This document shows, one piece after another, positions 16,624 through 24,851 of a stretch of 50,451 nt of DNA; position 1 is the first letter of the stretch; each line of letters opens with the position of its first letter. Source of the stretch: Bhargavaea sp. CC-171006. Lineage in GTDB: Bacteria; Bacillota; Bacilli; Bacillales_A; Planococcaceae. Location of the stretch: the NCBI RefSeq assembly GCF_009761675.1, contig NZ_QUZH01000005.1, positions 1 to 50,451 on the forward strand, read 5' to 3'. Under the pieces are notes generated by a model. The model worked only from the letters and a program-made list of their open reading frames with translations, ran no database searches and was not told where the DNA came from. The position numbers were made by a program, and so were the translations under genes.

Positions 16624-18015
16624 ATGGACCATCTGAACGAACTGGACCGCTATTTCACCAAACAACGTGAAGCGCACCTCACCGAGCTGAATGACTTCCT
16701 GAGCATCCCGAGCATCAGCTCTCTCTCAGAGCACAAAGCCGACATGCGGAAAGCTGCAGAATGGCTTGCCGGGTCGCTCAAGACTGCCGGACTCGAAAAC
16801 ATTTCAATCGATGAAACTCAGGGACATCCGGTCGTGTACGCAGACTGGCTGCATGCGGAAGGCCAGCCGACCCTTCTCGTATACGGTCACTACGACGTCC
16901 AGCCGGTCGACCCGCTGGAGCTTTGGGACAGCGAACCGTTCGCGCCCGAAGTCCGGGACAACAAGCTGTATGCGCGTGGTGCAAGCGATGACAAAGGCCA
17001 GGTGTTCATGCACGTAAAAGCTGTCGAAGCCCTTTTCAAAACGAACGGCAAGCTTCCCGTCAACGTGAAATTCTGCATCGAGGGCGAGGAAGAGATCGGC
17101 AGCCCGAACCTTCCGGCCTATGTAGAAGAAAACAAGGACAAGCTTGCGGCTGACGTGATTGTCATTTCGGATACGGGCATGCAGGGACCCGGCCAGCCGG
17201 CCGTCTGCTACGGCCTCCGAGGCCTTGCCGGAGTACAGATTGATGTGGAGGGAGCCAAGGGCGACCTCCACTCCGGCCTGTACGGCGGCGGCGTCCAAAA
17301 CGCCATCCACGCCCTTGTCGAGCTGCTAGCCTCCTTCCGGGACCAAGAAGGAACGATCACGGTCGACGGCTTTTACGATGATGTCCGCCCCGCGACCGAA
17401 GAGGAACGCGAGGAATATGAAAAACTCGATTTCGACGAAGAAGCATTGAAAAAAGAGCTCGGCGTCAGCGAGCTCTTTGGTGAACCGGGCTATTCGCATC
17501 TTGAGCGTACGTGGACCCGCCCGACGCTAGAAATCAATGGTGTGTTCGGCGGGTTTTCCGGTGAAGGGATCAAAACCGTCCTGCCCGCTGAAGCAGGAGC
17601 AAAAATCACCTGCCGCCTCGTACCGGACCAGGACCCGGACGACATCGTCCAAAAACTGCGAAGCCATATCGAGAAGAACAAGCCGGCCGGCGTAACAGTT
17701 AACATTACCGAGTTCGACAAGGGCAAGCCGTTCCTCACCCCTTACGATCACCCGGCCATCCAGGCTGCGGGCAAGTCGTATGAGCACGTTTACCACGTCC
17801 CGACCGCCTATACGCGAGGCGGCGGCTCAATCCCGATCGTTGCGGCGTTTGACGAGATTCTCGGCCTGCCGGTCGTTCTTATGGGCTTCGGTCTGTCGTC
17901 CGAAAACTTCCATGCACCGAACGAACACTTCCATCTTGAGAACTTTGACAAGGGGCTGCGCGTGATCGGCGATTATTACTTCGAAGTGTCCTCCGCGCTT
18001 TCCGGAGATGAGTAA
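16624..18015 (+). CDS. M20-family metallodipeptidase
   Basis: A 463-residue dinuclear zinc peptidase of the dipeptidase/CNDP-like branch. Metal and catalytic motifs are clear: H89-Y-D91 in VYGHYDVQPVDP, D122 in GASDDKGQ, CIEGEEEIGS around 151-160, SDTGMQG near 185 and a C-terminal NFHAPNEHFHLENF histidine. It hydrolyses short peptides in the cytoplasm; exact substrates are unknown. ATG 16624 has GAGGG at 7-base spacing; longer frames reach into the promoter. Its 3' end overlaps the convergent nitroreductase gene by 40 bases. Confidence 0.95.
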   Translation: MDHLNELDRYFTKQREAHLTELNDFLSIPSISSLSEHKADMRKAAEWLAGSLKTAGLENISIDETQGHPVVYADWLHAEGQPTLLVYGHYDVQPVDPLELWDSEPFAPEVRDNKLYARGASDDKGQVFMHVKAVEALFKTNGKLPVNVKFCIEGEEEIGSPNLPAYVEENKDKLAADVIVISDTGMQGPGQPAVCYGLRGLAGVQIDVEGAKGDLHSGLYGGGVQNAIHALVELLASFRDQEGTITVDGFYDDVRPATEEEREEYEKLDFDEEALKKELGVSELFGEPGYSHLERTWTRPTLEINGVFGGFSGEGIKTVLPAEAGAKITCRLVPDQDPDDIVQKLRSHIEKNKPAGVTVNITEFDKGKPFLTPYDHPAIQAAGKSYEHVYHVPTAYTRGGGSIPIVAAFDEILGLPVVLMGFGLSSENFHAPNEHFHLENFDKGLRVIGDYYFEVSSALSGDE

Positions 18016-18569
18016 AACGTAACCTTTTCCTCAATCGGGGTGTGATCCCACTCCTTCGGCATTGTATCCGAATGCCCGAAGTGCAGCATGCAGATTACCC
18101 GCTCCCCGTCACCGGCGCCCAGCGCCTCGCGGAATTGGGGCTGATCCAGCCAGGCAGGTGTCTTGATGCATGTGCCGATGCCCTTATCCCACGCGAGGAG
18201 CTGGGCGTTCTGCAGGAAGGCTGCAATCGCCATATGGTCTTCAATCCGCTGCTTTTGGCGCACATCTTCACGAACGACGGCAAAGACTATGGCCCCTGCG
18301 CTCGTGAACTTGGAGGATTGCCGTTCAAGCCCTTCCTCTGTCAGCTCGCGCCAGTTTGGAATTGCAAATTCCCTGATCAGACGCTGGACATCGGGAAGGT
18401 TTTCCCCTGCTCCTACGATAAATCTCCACGGTTCGCGCTTGCCGTGGTTAGGTGCGTATCTGGAATCGGCCAGGACTTCCATGACATCTTCCCGGGAGAC
18501 CGGGGCTCCGTTGAAGTTTTTAATGGAGCGGCGTTCGATCACCGCTTGCCGGATACTCATCTGCTGCAT
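17976..18569 (-). CDS. Nitroreductase-family protein
   Basis: A 197-residue FMN-binding nitroreductase-fold protein. It has the N-terminal ERRSIKNFNGAPVSRED (FMN-phosphate contact), SRYAPNHGKREPWRF, and the GIGTCIKTPAW region of the oxidoreductase core. Family members reduce nitroaromatics, quinones or related substrates with NAD(P)H. ATG 18569 has AAGGAGAATTCAC upstream. The last about 13 codons overlap the convergent M20 gene. Confidence 0.9.
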   Translation of the reverse strand: MQQMSIRQAVIERRSIKNFNGAPVSREDVMEVLADSRYAPNHGKREPWRFIVGAGENLPDVQRLIREFAIPNWRELTEEGLERQSSKFTSAGAIVFAVVREDVRQKQRIEDHMAIAAFLQNAQLLAWDKGIGTCIKTPAWLDQPQFREALGAGDGERVICMLHFGHSDTMPKEWDHTPIEEKVTFYSSPESAEDTSK

Positions 18570-18631
18570 GTGAATTCTCCTTCGCTACCAGTAGTCACCC
18601 TGATTATAGCAGACCCCGGGGAGGGATGCCG

Positions 18632-19204
18632 TTGGATGCCATCGGCCCTGGAGCCGTCCTTTATCTTGCTTTGTGCTGGGCAGCGGGATCCTTGCTATGG
18701 GCACGGATCCTTGGCCGTAAGCTTGGTGCAGACCCCATATCCACAGGCAGCGGCAATCCCGGTGCGAGAAATGCCGGGAGATTGTTTGGCCCGGCCGCCT
18801 TTGCCGCGGTCTTTATAGGTGATGCGCTAAAAGGCGCCGCTGCTGTCCTTGCCGGCCGGTATCTCGGCCATCCGGAATGGCTGATTGCCGCCGGCGGTGC
18901 GCTTGCGGTACTTGGCCATGTTTTTCCCCTGTACGGAGGAAAAGGCGGGAAGGGCGTCTCCGCCTTTGTCGGTGCCGCTCTGGCCTTCTCCCCCTCGGCC
19001 TTTGTCGGATTCCTGGTCGGAACGGTTGCTTCCCTGCTGCCGCTCCGTTCAGCGACGCTTGCCATGCCGGGAGGATTTGCGGCTTGGATCGCTGCACTCT
19101 GGCTTTCCGGTATCCTTCCCGACTCATGGCCCCTGATTTTGGCGGCAGGAGTCGTGCTTGCCCGGCACAGACAGGACTTCAGTGAGGCAAACCGACGTCG
19201 TTAG
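18632..19204 (+). CDS. PlsY-like glycerol-3-phosphate acyltransferase, divergent
   Basis: About 190 residues and five predicted helices. It shows PlsY motif 1-like SGNPGARNAGR, GDALKGAAAVL, and the motif 2-like GHVFPLYGGKGGKGVSAF. The third conserved region, normally RHR followed by a Gly-Thr-Glu, here reads ARHRQDFSEANRRR and lacks GTE. PlsY transfers acyl from acyl-phosphate to glycerol-3-phosphate in the membrane. Because of the divergent motifs this may be a second, specialised copy. I prefer TTG 18632, since GGGGAGGG abuts the ATG at 18626. Confidence 0.75.
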   Translation: MDAIGPGAVLYLALCWAAGSLLWARILGRKLGADPISTGSGNPGARNAGRLFGPAAFAAVFIGDALKGAAAVLAGRYLGHPEWLIAAGGALAVLGHVFPLYGGKGGKGVSAFVGAALAFSPSAFVGFLVGTVASLLPLRSATLAMPGGFAAWIAALWLSGILPDSWPLILAAGVVLARHRQDFSEANRRR

Positions 19205-19233
19205 ACATTATTCGATTTATAACAAAAAATTAG

Positions 19234-19270
19234 AAAGGCTTATATTATACCACTATAATATAAGCCTTTT
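19234..19270 (+). terminator. Intrinsic terminator after the PlsY-like gene
   Basis: A perfect 16-bp stem AAAGGCTTATATTATA/TATAATATAAGCCTTT with a 4-base loop is followed by T-rich sequence. It is unusually AT-rich in its upper half. Confidence 0.9.
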
Positions 19271-19301
19271 CCGATTTCCTAGCCCTCTTTATTGCACAGT
19301 A

Positions 19302-19328
19302 TGGTATAGTATTCAGAAAACGATAACG
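19302..19328 (+). promoter_or_regulatory. Extended -10 promoter of degV-type gene with a cre-like site
   Basis: TGGTATAGT (19302-19310) is an extended -10 box 33 bases upstream of the ATG. Just downstream, AGAAAACGATAACG (19315-19328) matches 12 of 14 positions of the cre consensus TGWAANCGNTNWCA. The cre reading is tentative. Confidence 0.4.
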
Positions 19329-19343
19329 CTAGGGGGATGAGAA

Positions 19344-20195
19344 ATGAAGAAAAAGCCAATTGCCTATATCGTGGACAGTACCGCCCACATTTCAACTGAA
19401 CTCGCGAATCATCCCGATCTTTACGTCGTGCCGCTCAATGTCCATTTCGGAGATCAGGAATATGCGGATGGTGTCGGGATCCGTCCGGAAGAATTGTATG
19501 AAAAGATCCGGACATCCAGCGATCTGCCGAAAACGTCGCAGCCATCTGCAGGCCGTTTTGCCGAACTGTTCGATAGACTCAAGGAAGAATATGAGCAGGG
19601 GCTTGCGGTCATGCTGACGTCGGAACTGAGCGGAACCTATGCCTCCGCCGTTTCAGGAGCGGAGCTGAGCGGCTTTGATGTCCGTATTATCGATGGCAAG
19701 TCTCTTTCCTACGGAACGACCGGACTTGTACGGCTCGCCATGGAACTGGAGCAGCAAGGTAAAAGCCGTGACGAAATTGCCGAAGCCATCAGCGAACATG
19801 TCGGCAAGACCCGCTCATTCATCTATATCGGACAGCTGAACCAGCTGCATAAAGGCGGAAGGATGGGAAGTGTTCAGTTCTACCTCGGCAGCATGCTGCA
19901 GATCAAGCCAATCATCCAGATCACCCCAGAGGGCACACTTGAGGTCATCGACAAAGTCCGTTCAGAAAAGAGGGCGTTCCGTTACCTGGTGGACAAAGTG
20001 AAGGTGGCTTATGAAGATGGCCGGCGCACCATCCACCTTATGCATGCGGACAGCCCGAAGGAAGCCGCCCGGCTTAAGGGTCAGATGCTGGAGGCCATGC
20101 CCGGGCTTGAAGTGAAAACGGGCGACATCGGCTCCGTTCTTGCCGTCCATGCCGGAGAAGGCACGATGGCCGTCATCTGGTATGATTTTGATTAA
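19344..20195 (+). CDS. DegV-family fatty-acid-binding protein
   Basis: A 283-residue DegV protein with IVDSTAHIS at the N-terminus, the fatty-acid pocket region PKTSQPSAGRF, LTSELSGTYASA and a C-terminal RMGSVQFYLGSMLQIKPI block. DegV/FakB proteins bind a fatty acid and present it to the kinase FakA for phosphorylation. No fakA is in this window. The acyl-phosphate formed could be used by a PlsY-type enzyme such as the neighbour at 18632, which is an inference from context only. ATG 19344 has AGGGGGATGAGAA upstream. Confidence 0.93.
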   Translation: MKKKPIAYIVDSTAHISTELANHPDLYVVPLNVHFGDQEYADGVGIRPEELYEKIRTSSDLPKTSQPSAGRFAELFDRLKEEYEQGLAVMLTSELSGTYASAVSGAELSGFDVRIIDGKSLSYGTTGLVRLAMELEQQGKSRDEIAEAISEHVGKTRSFIYIGQLNQLHKGGRMGSVQFYLGSMLQIKPIIQITPEGTLEVIDKVRSEKRAFRYLVDKVKVAYEDGRRTIHLMHADSPKEAARLKGQMLEAMPGLEVKTGDIGSVLAVHAGEGTMAVIWYDFD

Positions 20196-20239
20196 TAAAC
20201 AGGATACGATTCGGGATCTATGATCCCATTAATGCAAAT

Positions 20240-20268
20240 AACGGCCCGGGGCAGATTCCCGGGCCGTT
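20240..20268. terminator. Bidirectional hairpin between convergent genes
   Basis: An 11-bp perfect stem AACGGCCCGGG/CCCGGGCCGTT with a 7-base loop and short T/A tracts separates the DegV and amidase-domain genes. Confidence 0.75.
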
Positions 20269-20275
20269 ATTCCGT

Positions 20276-20767
20276 TTAATCAAACCGATCGCTGATCTTC
20301 CAGAAGATATATGTGGCGTCCGGCCTCCAGGCATAGGAATCTTTATATGCCCAGTCACGGTCACGGACATTGTACGTATGGGCGTTCACATACGGTACGC
20401 CGTCCCTTTTTGACGTCACGATAGTGGTGTGATTGAAGTTGCCGTCCCCTTCGAAGTCATAGGAAATGATATCGCCAGGCTCAAGTTCACCCGCCGATTG
20501 GACCCGCCTTGCCGTCAGTCCGCGCTGTGAACCCGCCAGGTACCACCGGAGCGAATGGGACACGCTCCAGCTAAAACTCCAGCTTCCTCCACCGATCCAC
20601 CAGCCACGCTCCCGATTCGGTGCCCCCCACATCGGCGCACCGCCTGCCCTCAGGCACTGGGATACATAATTCGTGCAGTCCACCGCGAATTTCGGATACG
20701 CGGGATTGTAGTCATTCCACCACCGGTTCGCATACGCGACCGCCGCCTCACGGTCATAGACCGCCAA
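20276..20767 (-). CDS. Stand-alone amidase-domain protein (amidase_6-like)
   Basis: About 163 residues. The typical domain opening YDREAAVAYANRWWNDYNP is followed by VDCTNYVSQCLRAGG (candidate catalytic Cys) and FNHTTIVTSKR (candidate His), so it looks like the CHAP/papain-like amidase_6 domain, expected to cleave peptidoglycan-type amide bonds. The TTG at 20767 has an excellent AAAGGGGGTG site. An ATG at 20866 would add 33 residues with no signal peptide. Most Bacillus relatives have an extra N-terminal domain that is absent here; without a signal the protein should be cytoplasmic, which is odd. Confidence 0.75.
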   Translation of the reverse strand: MAVYDREAAVAYANRWWNDYNPAYPKFAVDCTNYVSQCLRAGGAPMWGAPNRERGWWIGGGSWSFSWSVSHSLRWYLAGSQRGLTARRVQSAGELEPGDIISYDFEGDGNFNHTTIVTSKRDGVPYVNAHTYNVRDRDWAYKDSYAWRPDATYIFWKISDRFD

Positions 20768-20894
20768 CTTCCGCACCCCCTTTCCTGCAACGTATGCACA
20801 GGAAGAAGCAGAATATGAAGGAGCGTTTGAGTTCTGCGGAATTATATATGAGAGGTGTTTTCTCATAACATCAAACCCTCTTCTGTATAAAAAG

Positions 20895-20933
20895 GAAAAA
20901 CCGCCGTAATCCTGATAAAGGAATCCCGGCGGT
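20895..20933 (-). terminator. Terminator downstream of tRNA-Ala
   Basis: Stem ACCGCCG/CGGCGGT with an internal imperfect arm is followed on the minus strand by TTTTTCCTTTTT. Confidence 0.75.
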
Positions 20934-20942
20934 TTCGTATGA

Positions 20943-21015
20943 TGGAGCATAGGGGGCTCGAACCCCTGACCTCTGCGCTGCCAGCGCAACGCTCTCCCAA
21001 TTGAGCTAATGCCCC
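20943..21015 (-). tRNA. tRNA-Ala (anticodon GGC)
   Basis: A 73-base cloverleaf on the minus strand. The acceptor GGGGCAT pairs with ATGCTCC (one G-U), followed by discriminator A. The D-arm is GCTC/GAGC, the anticodon stem TTGCG/CGCAG encloses loop CTGGCAG with anticodon GGC, and the T-arm is AGGGG-TTCGAGC-CCCCT. The 3' CCA is not encoded. It has its own promoter and terminator, so it is a single-gene unit. Confidence 0.96.
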
Positions 21016-21035
21016 GTATCTCTGGTACAATGAAG

Positions 21036-21064
21036 AGTATATCAGCAAAACTCAAATCTGACAA
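21036..21064 (-). promoter_or_regulatory. Sigma-A promoter of tRNA-Ala
   Basis: Minus-strand TTGTCA, 17 bases, TATACT, ending about 21 bases upstream of the mature tRNA 5' end. Confidence 0.75.
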
Positions 21065-21086
21065 TAGCCGTTTTCGAGGTGATCGA

Positions 21087-22109
21087 ATGCAGCACAAAGA
21101 ACGCGAATTGACGGAGCCTGTCCGATTGTCCAACCCGGACGGGACACTGAATCCGGAAGCGATCGGCTTCGCAAGGACTCCGATTATCACCGGCAATCTC
21201 GCCAAAAATTATATGCGCAAAAAACGTTGGAACTACTGGTGTGTCTATGCGGAAGATGTCCTGTTCTCCGTGACGGTATCCCACCTCGATTATGCCGCAT
21301 CCTGTTTCGTCTACGTCTTCCACTATGAGACGCAGCGTTTTTTCGAGAAGACAGTCACCGTTCCGATGGGCCGCAGCGTCCGCATGGGCGATGAGGTGCT
21401 CAGCAATGCATCTTTCACCCATCCCGACATGAACATCCAGATGATCCACTTCAAGGGTGAGACTCAACTTCTTGTCACTGTGCCGGACTTTGACGGGGAA
21501 CTTCTTCACGCTGATCTGCATATCGGGCATCCTGAAGATGAAGAGTCGCTGAATGTGGTTGTTCCGTGGAACCGCAGCCAATACCAGTTCACAGCCAAAC
21601 ACCATCTCCTTCCGGTCGAAGGATTCATTACCATCGACGACCGACGCTTCCGGATCGGCAGGGAGGAATCCTTCGCCGTCCTTGATTTCGGAAGGGGCGT
21701 CTGGCCGCGTAAGGCCACCTGGAACTGGGCAATGGCTTCCCAGCGTTACGGACGCCGGCGCATCGGGCTGAATTTCGGCGGACAGTGGACCGACGGAACC
21801 GGCATGACCGAAAACGCGATATTCATCGACGGCAAAATGTACAAGATCAGTGAGGATGTCCTGTTTGATTACGATCCACAGGACTACATGAAAACATGGA
21901 ATATCCGCACCAAATTCACGGATTCGGTCGACTTGACATTCACACCCTTTTTCGAACGGACCGCTGCCACAGATGCCAAGCTCGTCAAATCCGATGTGCA
22001 TCAGATGGTCGGCTACTTCAGGGGACGCATACGCCTTCCAGATGCCGGCATCAATCTCCATCTCGTCAAACTGCTCGGATGCAGTGAGGAGCATCGGGCC
22101 ACTTGGTGA
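21087..22109 (+). CDS. DUF2804-family protein
   Basis: A 340-residue soluble protein beginning MQHKERELTEPVRLSNPDG and ending LVKLLGCSEEHRATW, with YMRKKRWNYWCVYAEDVLFS and DFGRGVWPRKATWNWA in between. These blocks are typical of DUF2804, a family of unknown function with a lipocalin/beta-sandwich-like appearance. ATG 21087 has GAGGTGATCGA directly upstream. An upstream in-frame start at 21009 would run into the divergent tRNA gene and its promoter, so it is rejected. Confidence 0.88.
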   Translation: MQHKERELTEPVRLSNPDGTLNPEAIGFARTPIITGNLAKNYMRKKRWNYWCVYAEDVLFSVTVSHLDYAASCFVYVFHYETQRFFEKTVTVPMGRSVRMGDEVLSNASFTHPDMNIQMIHFKGETQLLVTVPDFDGELLHADLHIGHPEDEESLNVVVPWNRSQYQFTAKHHLLPVEGFITIDDRRFRIGREESFAVLDFGRGVWPRKATWNWAMASQRYGRRRIGLNFGGQWTDGTGMTENAIFIDGKMYKISEDVLFDYDPQDYMKTWNIRTKFTDSVDLTFTPFFERTAATDAKLVKSDVHQMVGYFRGRIRLPDAGINLHLVKLLGCSEEHRATW

Positions 22110-22115
22110 TCAGAA

Positions 22116-22149
22116 ACACAGGAGCTGCACTATGCAGCTCCTGTGTTTT
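22116..22149. terminator. Bidirectional terminator
   Basis: A perfect 14-bp stem ACACAGGAGCTGCA/TGCAGCTCCTGTGT with a 3-base loop and T-tail separates the convergent DUF2804 and GDPD genes. Confidence 0.9.
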
Positions 22150-22864
22150 ATTTGAACAGTTCGAGCATCTTCGCAGGATAATCGGTAAAAATCGCCTGTG
22201 CGCCAGCGTCACGGACCAATAGCGCATGTACGGGATCATTAACAGTGAAGACCCGGAGTATAGCGCCTTCCGCCGCTGCGTGCCGGCCGGGTTCCCTTAT
22301 CGCGAATGGCAAGGCCGGATGAAGGGCATCAGCTCCGATCCGGGCTGCATCTGCAGGGGCATCGGCCAGAATTTCAACAAACAGCATGCCTGTCTCGATT
22401 TCCGGAGCTTCTCGCTTTGCCGCCTCCAGCGTCACATGGTCGAACGACGATAAAATGACGCGGTCCCCGATACCGAATTCCTTTACCATGCCGATTACCT
22501 TCTCCCGCATGCCGGGATAAGGAAACACATCTGATTTCAGCTCGATGTTCAGACGATGGGGCTTGCCCCGGAACAGTTCCAGCACTTCCCGCAAGGTCGG
22601 GATTCGTTCTCCGGAGAATTCATCGGCAAAGCGGCATCCCGCACTAAGCTGTTTTAGCTCAACCAGCGTCATATCTTTGACGTACCCGCTTCCGTCTGTC
22701 GTCCTGTCGACCGTCTCATCATGGATGACGACAGGCACGCCGTCACTTGACAGATGCACATCCAGCTCGACCCCGTCAATCGGCAATACCGCAGCTTCCA
22801 AGAATGCGGCCATTGTATTTTCCGGCCTGCTTCCTGATGCACCGCGATGTGCAAAAATCTCCAA
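22148..22864 (-). CDS. Glycerophosphodiester phosphodiesterase
   Basis: A 238-residue TIM-barrel GDPD enzyme that hydrolyses glycerophosphodiesters to glycerol-3-phosphate plus an alcohol. Catalytic residues are visible: H6-R-G and PENT at the N-terminus, E33 and D35 in GVELDVHLSSDG, and H48 in VVIHDETVDRTT. There is no signal peptide, so it is probably cytoplasmic. The start is TTG 22864 with GGGAGGATTGCA upstream. Confidence 0.94.
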   Translation of the reverse strand: MEIFAHRGASGSRPENTMAAFLEAAVLPIDGVELDVHLSSDGVPVVIHDETVDRTTDGSGYVKDMTLVELKQLSAGCRFADEFSGERIPTLREVLELFRGKPHRLNIELKSDVFPYPGMREKVIGMVKEFGIGDRVILSSFDHVTLEAAKREAPEIETGMLFVEILADAPADAARIGADALHPALPFAIREPGRHAAAEGAILRVFTVNDPVHALLVRDAGAQAIFTDYPAKMLELFK

Positions 22865-23005
22865 TGCAATCCTCCCTTTCCGTCCCGTCCCTGTTTTCTT
22901 TGATTATGGCATATCCCCAACAGCCCTTCATGCAGGAAGCTGTTTAAGATTCGCCTTAACAGGAAACATTAAGGACAAACAGAGAACCCGAAAGGACGTG
23001 CACCC

Positions 23006-23563
23006 ATGAAACATCAACTGCTCGGAATAACAGCGTTGGCGGCTGTCCTCACACTAGGCGCGTGTGGCGGAGGCAATAATGACGCCATGGATGATGCCGC
23101 CGGAGGCGATAACGATGATCAGGCTCCGACTACGGAAGAAACCGGCGATGCAACCGAAACGGCCATTGAAGATGATAAAGCCGGCGAAAATCCTTCAGGC
23201 GGCAAAAACGACGGCATGGAAGAAACCACTCAGGGATACGGCTTCAAGGACTTTGATCTGGAGATCGATGTAGACGGCAAGGACGCAGTGGATGCCAGCT
23301 ATGAAACAAAGGAAGACGGAACATTTGAAGCAGAGTACAAAAATACGCTTGAAGGCGTCGATTACGGCGATGACAACCAGCAGGAAGAAGCGATGAATGA
23401 GCTGGATGCCCTATTCAAGGAAATCCTTCTTGACCAGAATGTAACCGAGGAAAAAGCCAAGACCAAAATCCTGGACGCACTTGAGATTCAGGACTACACG
23501 AAATTCGAGCTTGAAGTGAATTTTGACGAAGGTCCAAACCTGAACATCGAAGAAAATAAGTGA
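23006..23563 (+). CDS. YusW-like lipoprotein
   Basis: A 185-residue secreted lipoprotein with signal peptide and lipobox LTLGAC, lipidated Cys20. A low-complexity acidic linker (Asp/Glu/Gly/Thr-rich, about 21-75) follows, then a domain with YGFKDFDLEIDVDGKDAVD and repeated acidic beta-strand patterns that resembles the YusW domain. It is very acidic overall. ATG 23006 follows AAAGGACG. Upstream, CTGTTTAAG/CTTAACAG (22940-22962) forms an imperfect inverted repeat that could be regulatory. Function unknown. Confidence 0.85.
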   Translation: MKHQLLGITALAAVLTLGACGGGNNDAMDDAAGGDNDDQAPTTEETGDATETAIEDDKAGENPSGGKNDGMEETTQGYGFKDFDLEIDVDGKDAVDASYETKEDGTFEAEYKNTLEGVDYGDDNQQEEAMNELDALFKEILLDQNVTEEKAKTKILDALEIQDYTKFELEVNFDEGPNLNIEENK

Positions 23564-23571
23564 TCCGCATC

Positions 23572-23609
23572 GGCGGCCGTCCCATATTTTAGGAGCGGCC
23601 GCCATTTTT
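23572..23609 (+). terminator. Intrinsic terminator of the lipoprotein gene
   Basis: Stem GGCGGCCG/CGGCCGCC is followed by ATTTTTTG. Confidence 0.85.
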
Positions 23610-23640
23610 TGTACCTTTTCAAAGAGGGGCTTCAGGGTGT

Positions 23641-23740
23641 AAGATGCCCGTACCCCCCCGGAGGTTTAAGAAATGCCGAAAAGGGGGAACTAATTCCGGA
23701 GATAGAATCCAAGACTGATGAACTGACGGAGGTCCTCACC
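23641..23740 (+). promoter_or_regulatory. Leader of the acyltransferase gene with two mini-ORFs
   Basis: GGAGG (23660-23664) precedes ATG 23673, which opens a 6-codon frame MPKRGN ending TAA at 23691-23693. A second GGAG precedes an ATG-AAC-TGA minimal frame. The true start at 23741 has its own GGAGGT. Whether the mini-ORFs are translated is unknown. I recognise no riboswitch here. Confidence 0.3.
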
Positions 23741-24802
23741 ATGGCAAAGCAAAGACTGACCTGGGTCGACGTCACGAAAGGATTTCTCATGATTCTTGTC
23801 GTGATTGGCCATTATCCCGGAGAACTAGACTTTCCACTATCCAAATACATTTACTGGTTCCATATGCCGGCCTTTTTCCTGCTGAGCGGACTGTTCTTCA
23901 AGGAAGTGAAAACCCGTGCGGAAGCCGGCCAGTCCATCAAAAAGCGGTTCATGCAGCTGATCGTCCCGTACCTGTTCTTCCTTGTCCTGATTACCGCGAT
24001 GCGCTACGGAATGGAACTGGGATACGGCAATACCGACCTGCAATGGTATCTGAATGACCTGTGGACGCTCGTCGTCGGCGGCCGGTTTGTCCGTGGCGCC
24101 TATGGCGTATTCTGGTTTGTGACAGCCCTGTTTGCAGTGTTCATGCTGTTCACATTCATGACAAAGTACTTTAGCCGTAAAGTCCAGATCGGCCTTGTCG
24201 CCCTGTCTTACGTGGTTGCACACACCGAGAGCCTGTTCGCACAGCGGGTGCTGGACGGCGGAGTCGTCGAATCCGCCCAGCAGATCCCGCTTCCCTGGAA
24301 CGTCGATGTCGCGCTGATGGCACTGGTGTATTTTGCAATCGGCTACTATTTTAAGACGTTCTGGATGGAGATCAGCGGCAAGTGGCTCGGCACGGCCGCC
24401 GCAACGGTTGCCGCCTGTCTCGCCTTCGACGCAACCGGCCTGTTCGACTATCACCTCAGTATGAAGTTTCTGCGGTATGACCACTTCTTCCTGGACCTGA
24501 TCATTCCGATCTCCTGCACGATTGTTGTGATCGGACTGTTCCAGCGTGCCGCCAAGAGAATACCTCTAAAATGGCTGCAGTTCGTCGAAAAGCATTCGAT
24601 TTCGATTATGTATCTTCACATTTTCGCGGATATCGTACTGAACGACTTCTTCAACTACGGCCTGATCGGATTTACCGCCATCGGTCTTGTTCTTCCGATT
24701 GTGGTATCGGTCGCGCTCGAGAAATTCGTTCCCTACGGCAAAATCCTCCTCGGCGGATTCCGCCCGAGAAAGAAACCCGGCTCTGCCGCGATGGTCAGAT
24801 AA
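23741..24802 (+). CDS. Acyltransferase-3-family membrane protein (OafA/YrhL type)
   Basis: A 353-residue integral membrane protein with about ten helices. It begins with the family hallmark WVDVTKGFLMILVVIGHY, where the His is the proposed catalytic residue, then IYWFHMPAFFLLSGLFFK. Such proteins transfer acyl groups (often acetyl) to cell-surface carbohydrates or other exported substrates. ATG 23741 has ACGGAGGTC at 8-base spacing. It is framed by terminators on both sides, so it is monocistronic. The acceptor substrate is unknown. Confidence 0.9.
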   Translation: MAKQRLTWVDVTKGFLMILVVIGHYPGELDFPLSKYIYWFHMPAFFLLSGLFFKEVKTRAEAGQSIKKRFMQLIVPYLFFLVLITAMRYGMELGYGNTDLQWYLNDLWTLVVGGRFVRGAYGVFWFVTALFAVFMLFTFMTKYFSRKVQIGLVALSYVVAHTESLFAQRVLDGGVVESAQQIPLPWNVDVALMALVYFAIGYYFKTFWMEISGKWLGTAAATVAACLAFDATGLFDYHLSMKFLRYDHFFLDLIIPISCTIVVIGLFQRAAKRIPLKWLQFVEKHSISIMYLHIFADIVLNDFFNYGLIGFTAIGLVLPIVVSVALEKFVPYGKILLGGFRPRKKPGSAAMVR

Positions 24803-24804
24803 TG

Positions 24805-24838
24805 AAAAATCCGGAGAGGTCCGCCTCTCCGGATTTTT
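24805..24838. terminator. Strong terminator after the acyltransferase gene
   Basis: A 15-bp perfect stem AAAAATCCGGAGAGG/CCTCTCCGGATTTTT with a 4-base loop. Confidence 0.95.
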
Positions 24839-24851
24839 CGTATGCATCTTT

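Noticed and set aside
20768-21205. N-terminal extension of the amidase-domain protein
   Set aside because: It would translate through the tRNA-Ala gene and its terminator.
23610-23740. Known riboswitch before the acyltransferase
   Set aside because: I compared it by eye with ydaO, yybP, M-box, ZTP, fluoride and c-di-GMP motifs and found no match.
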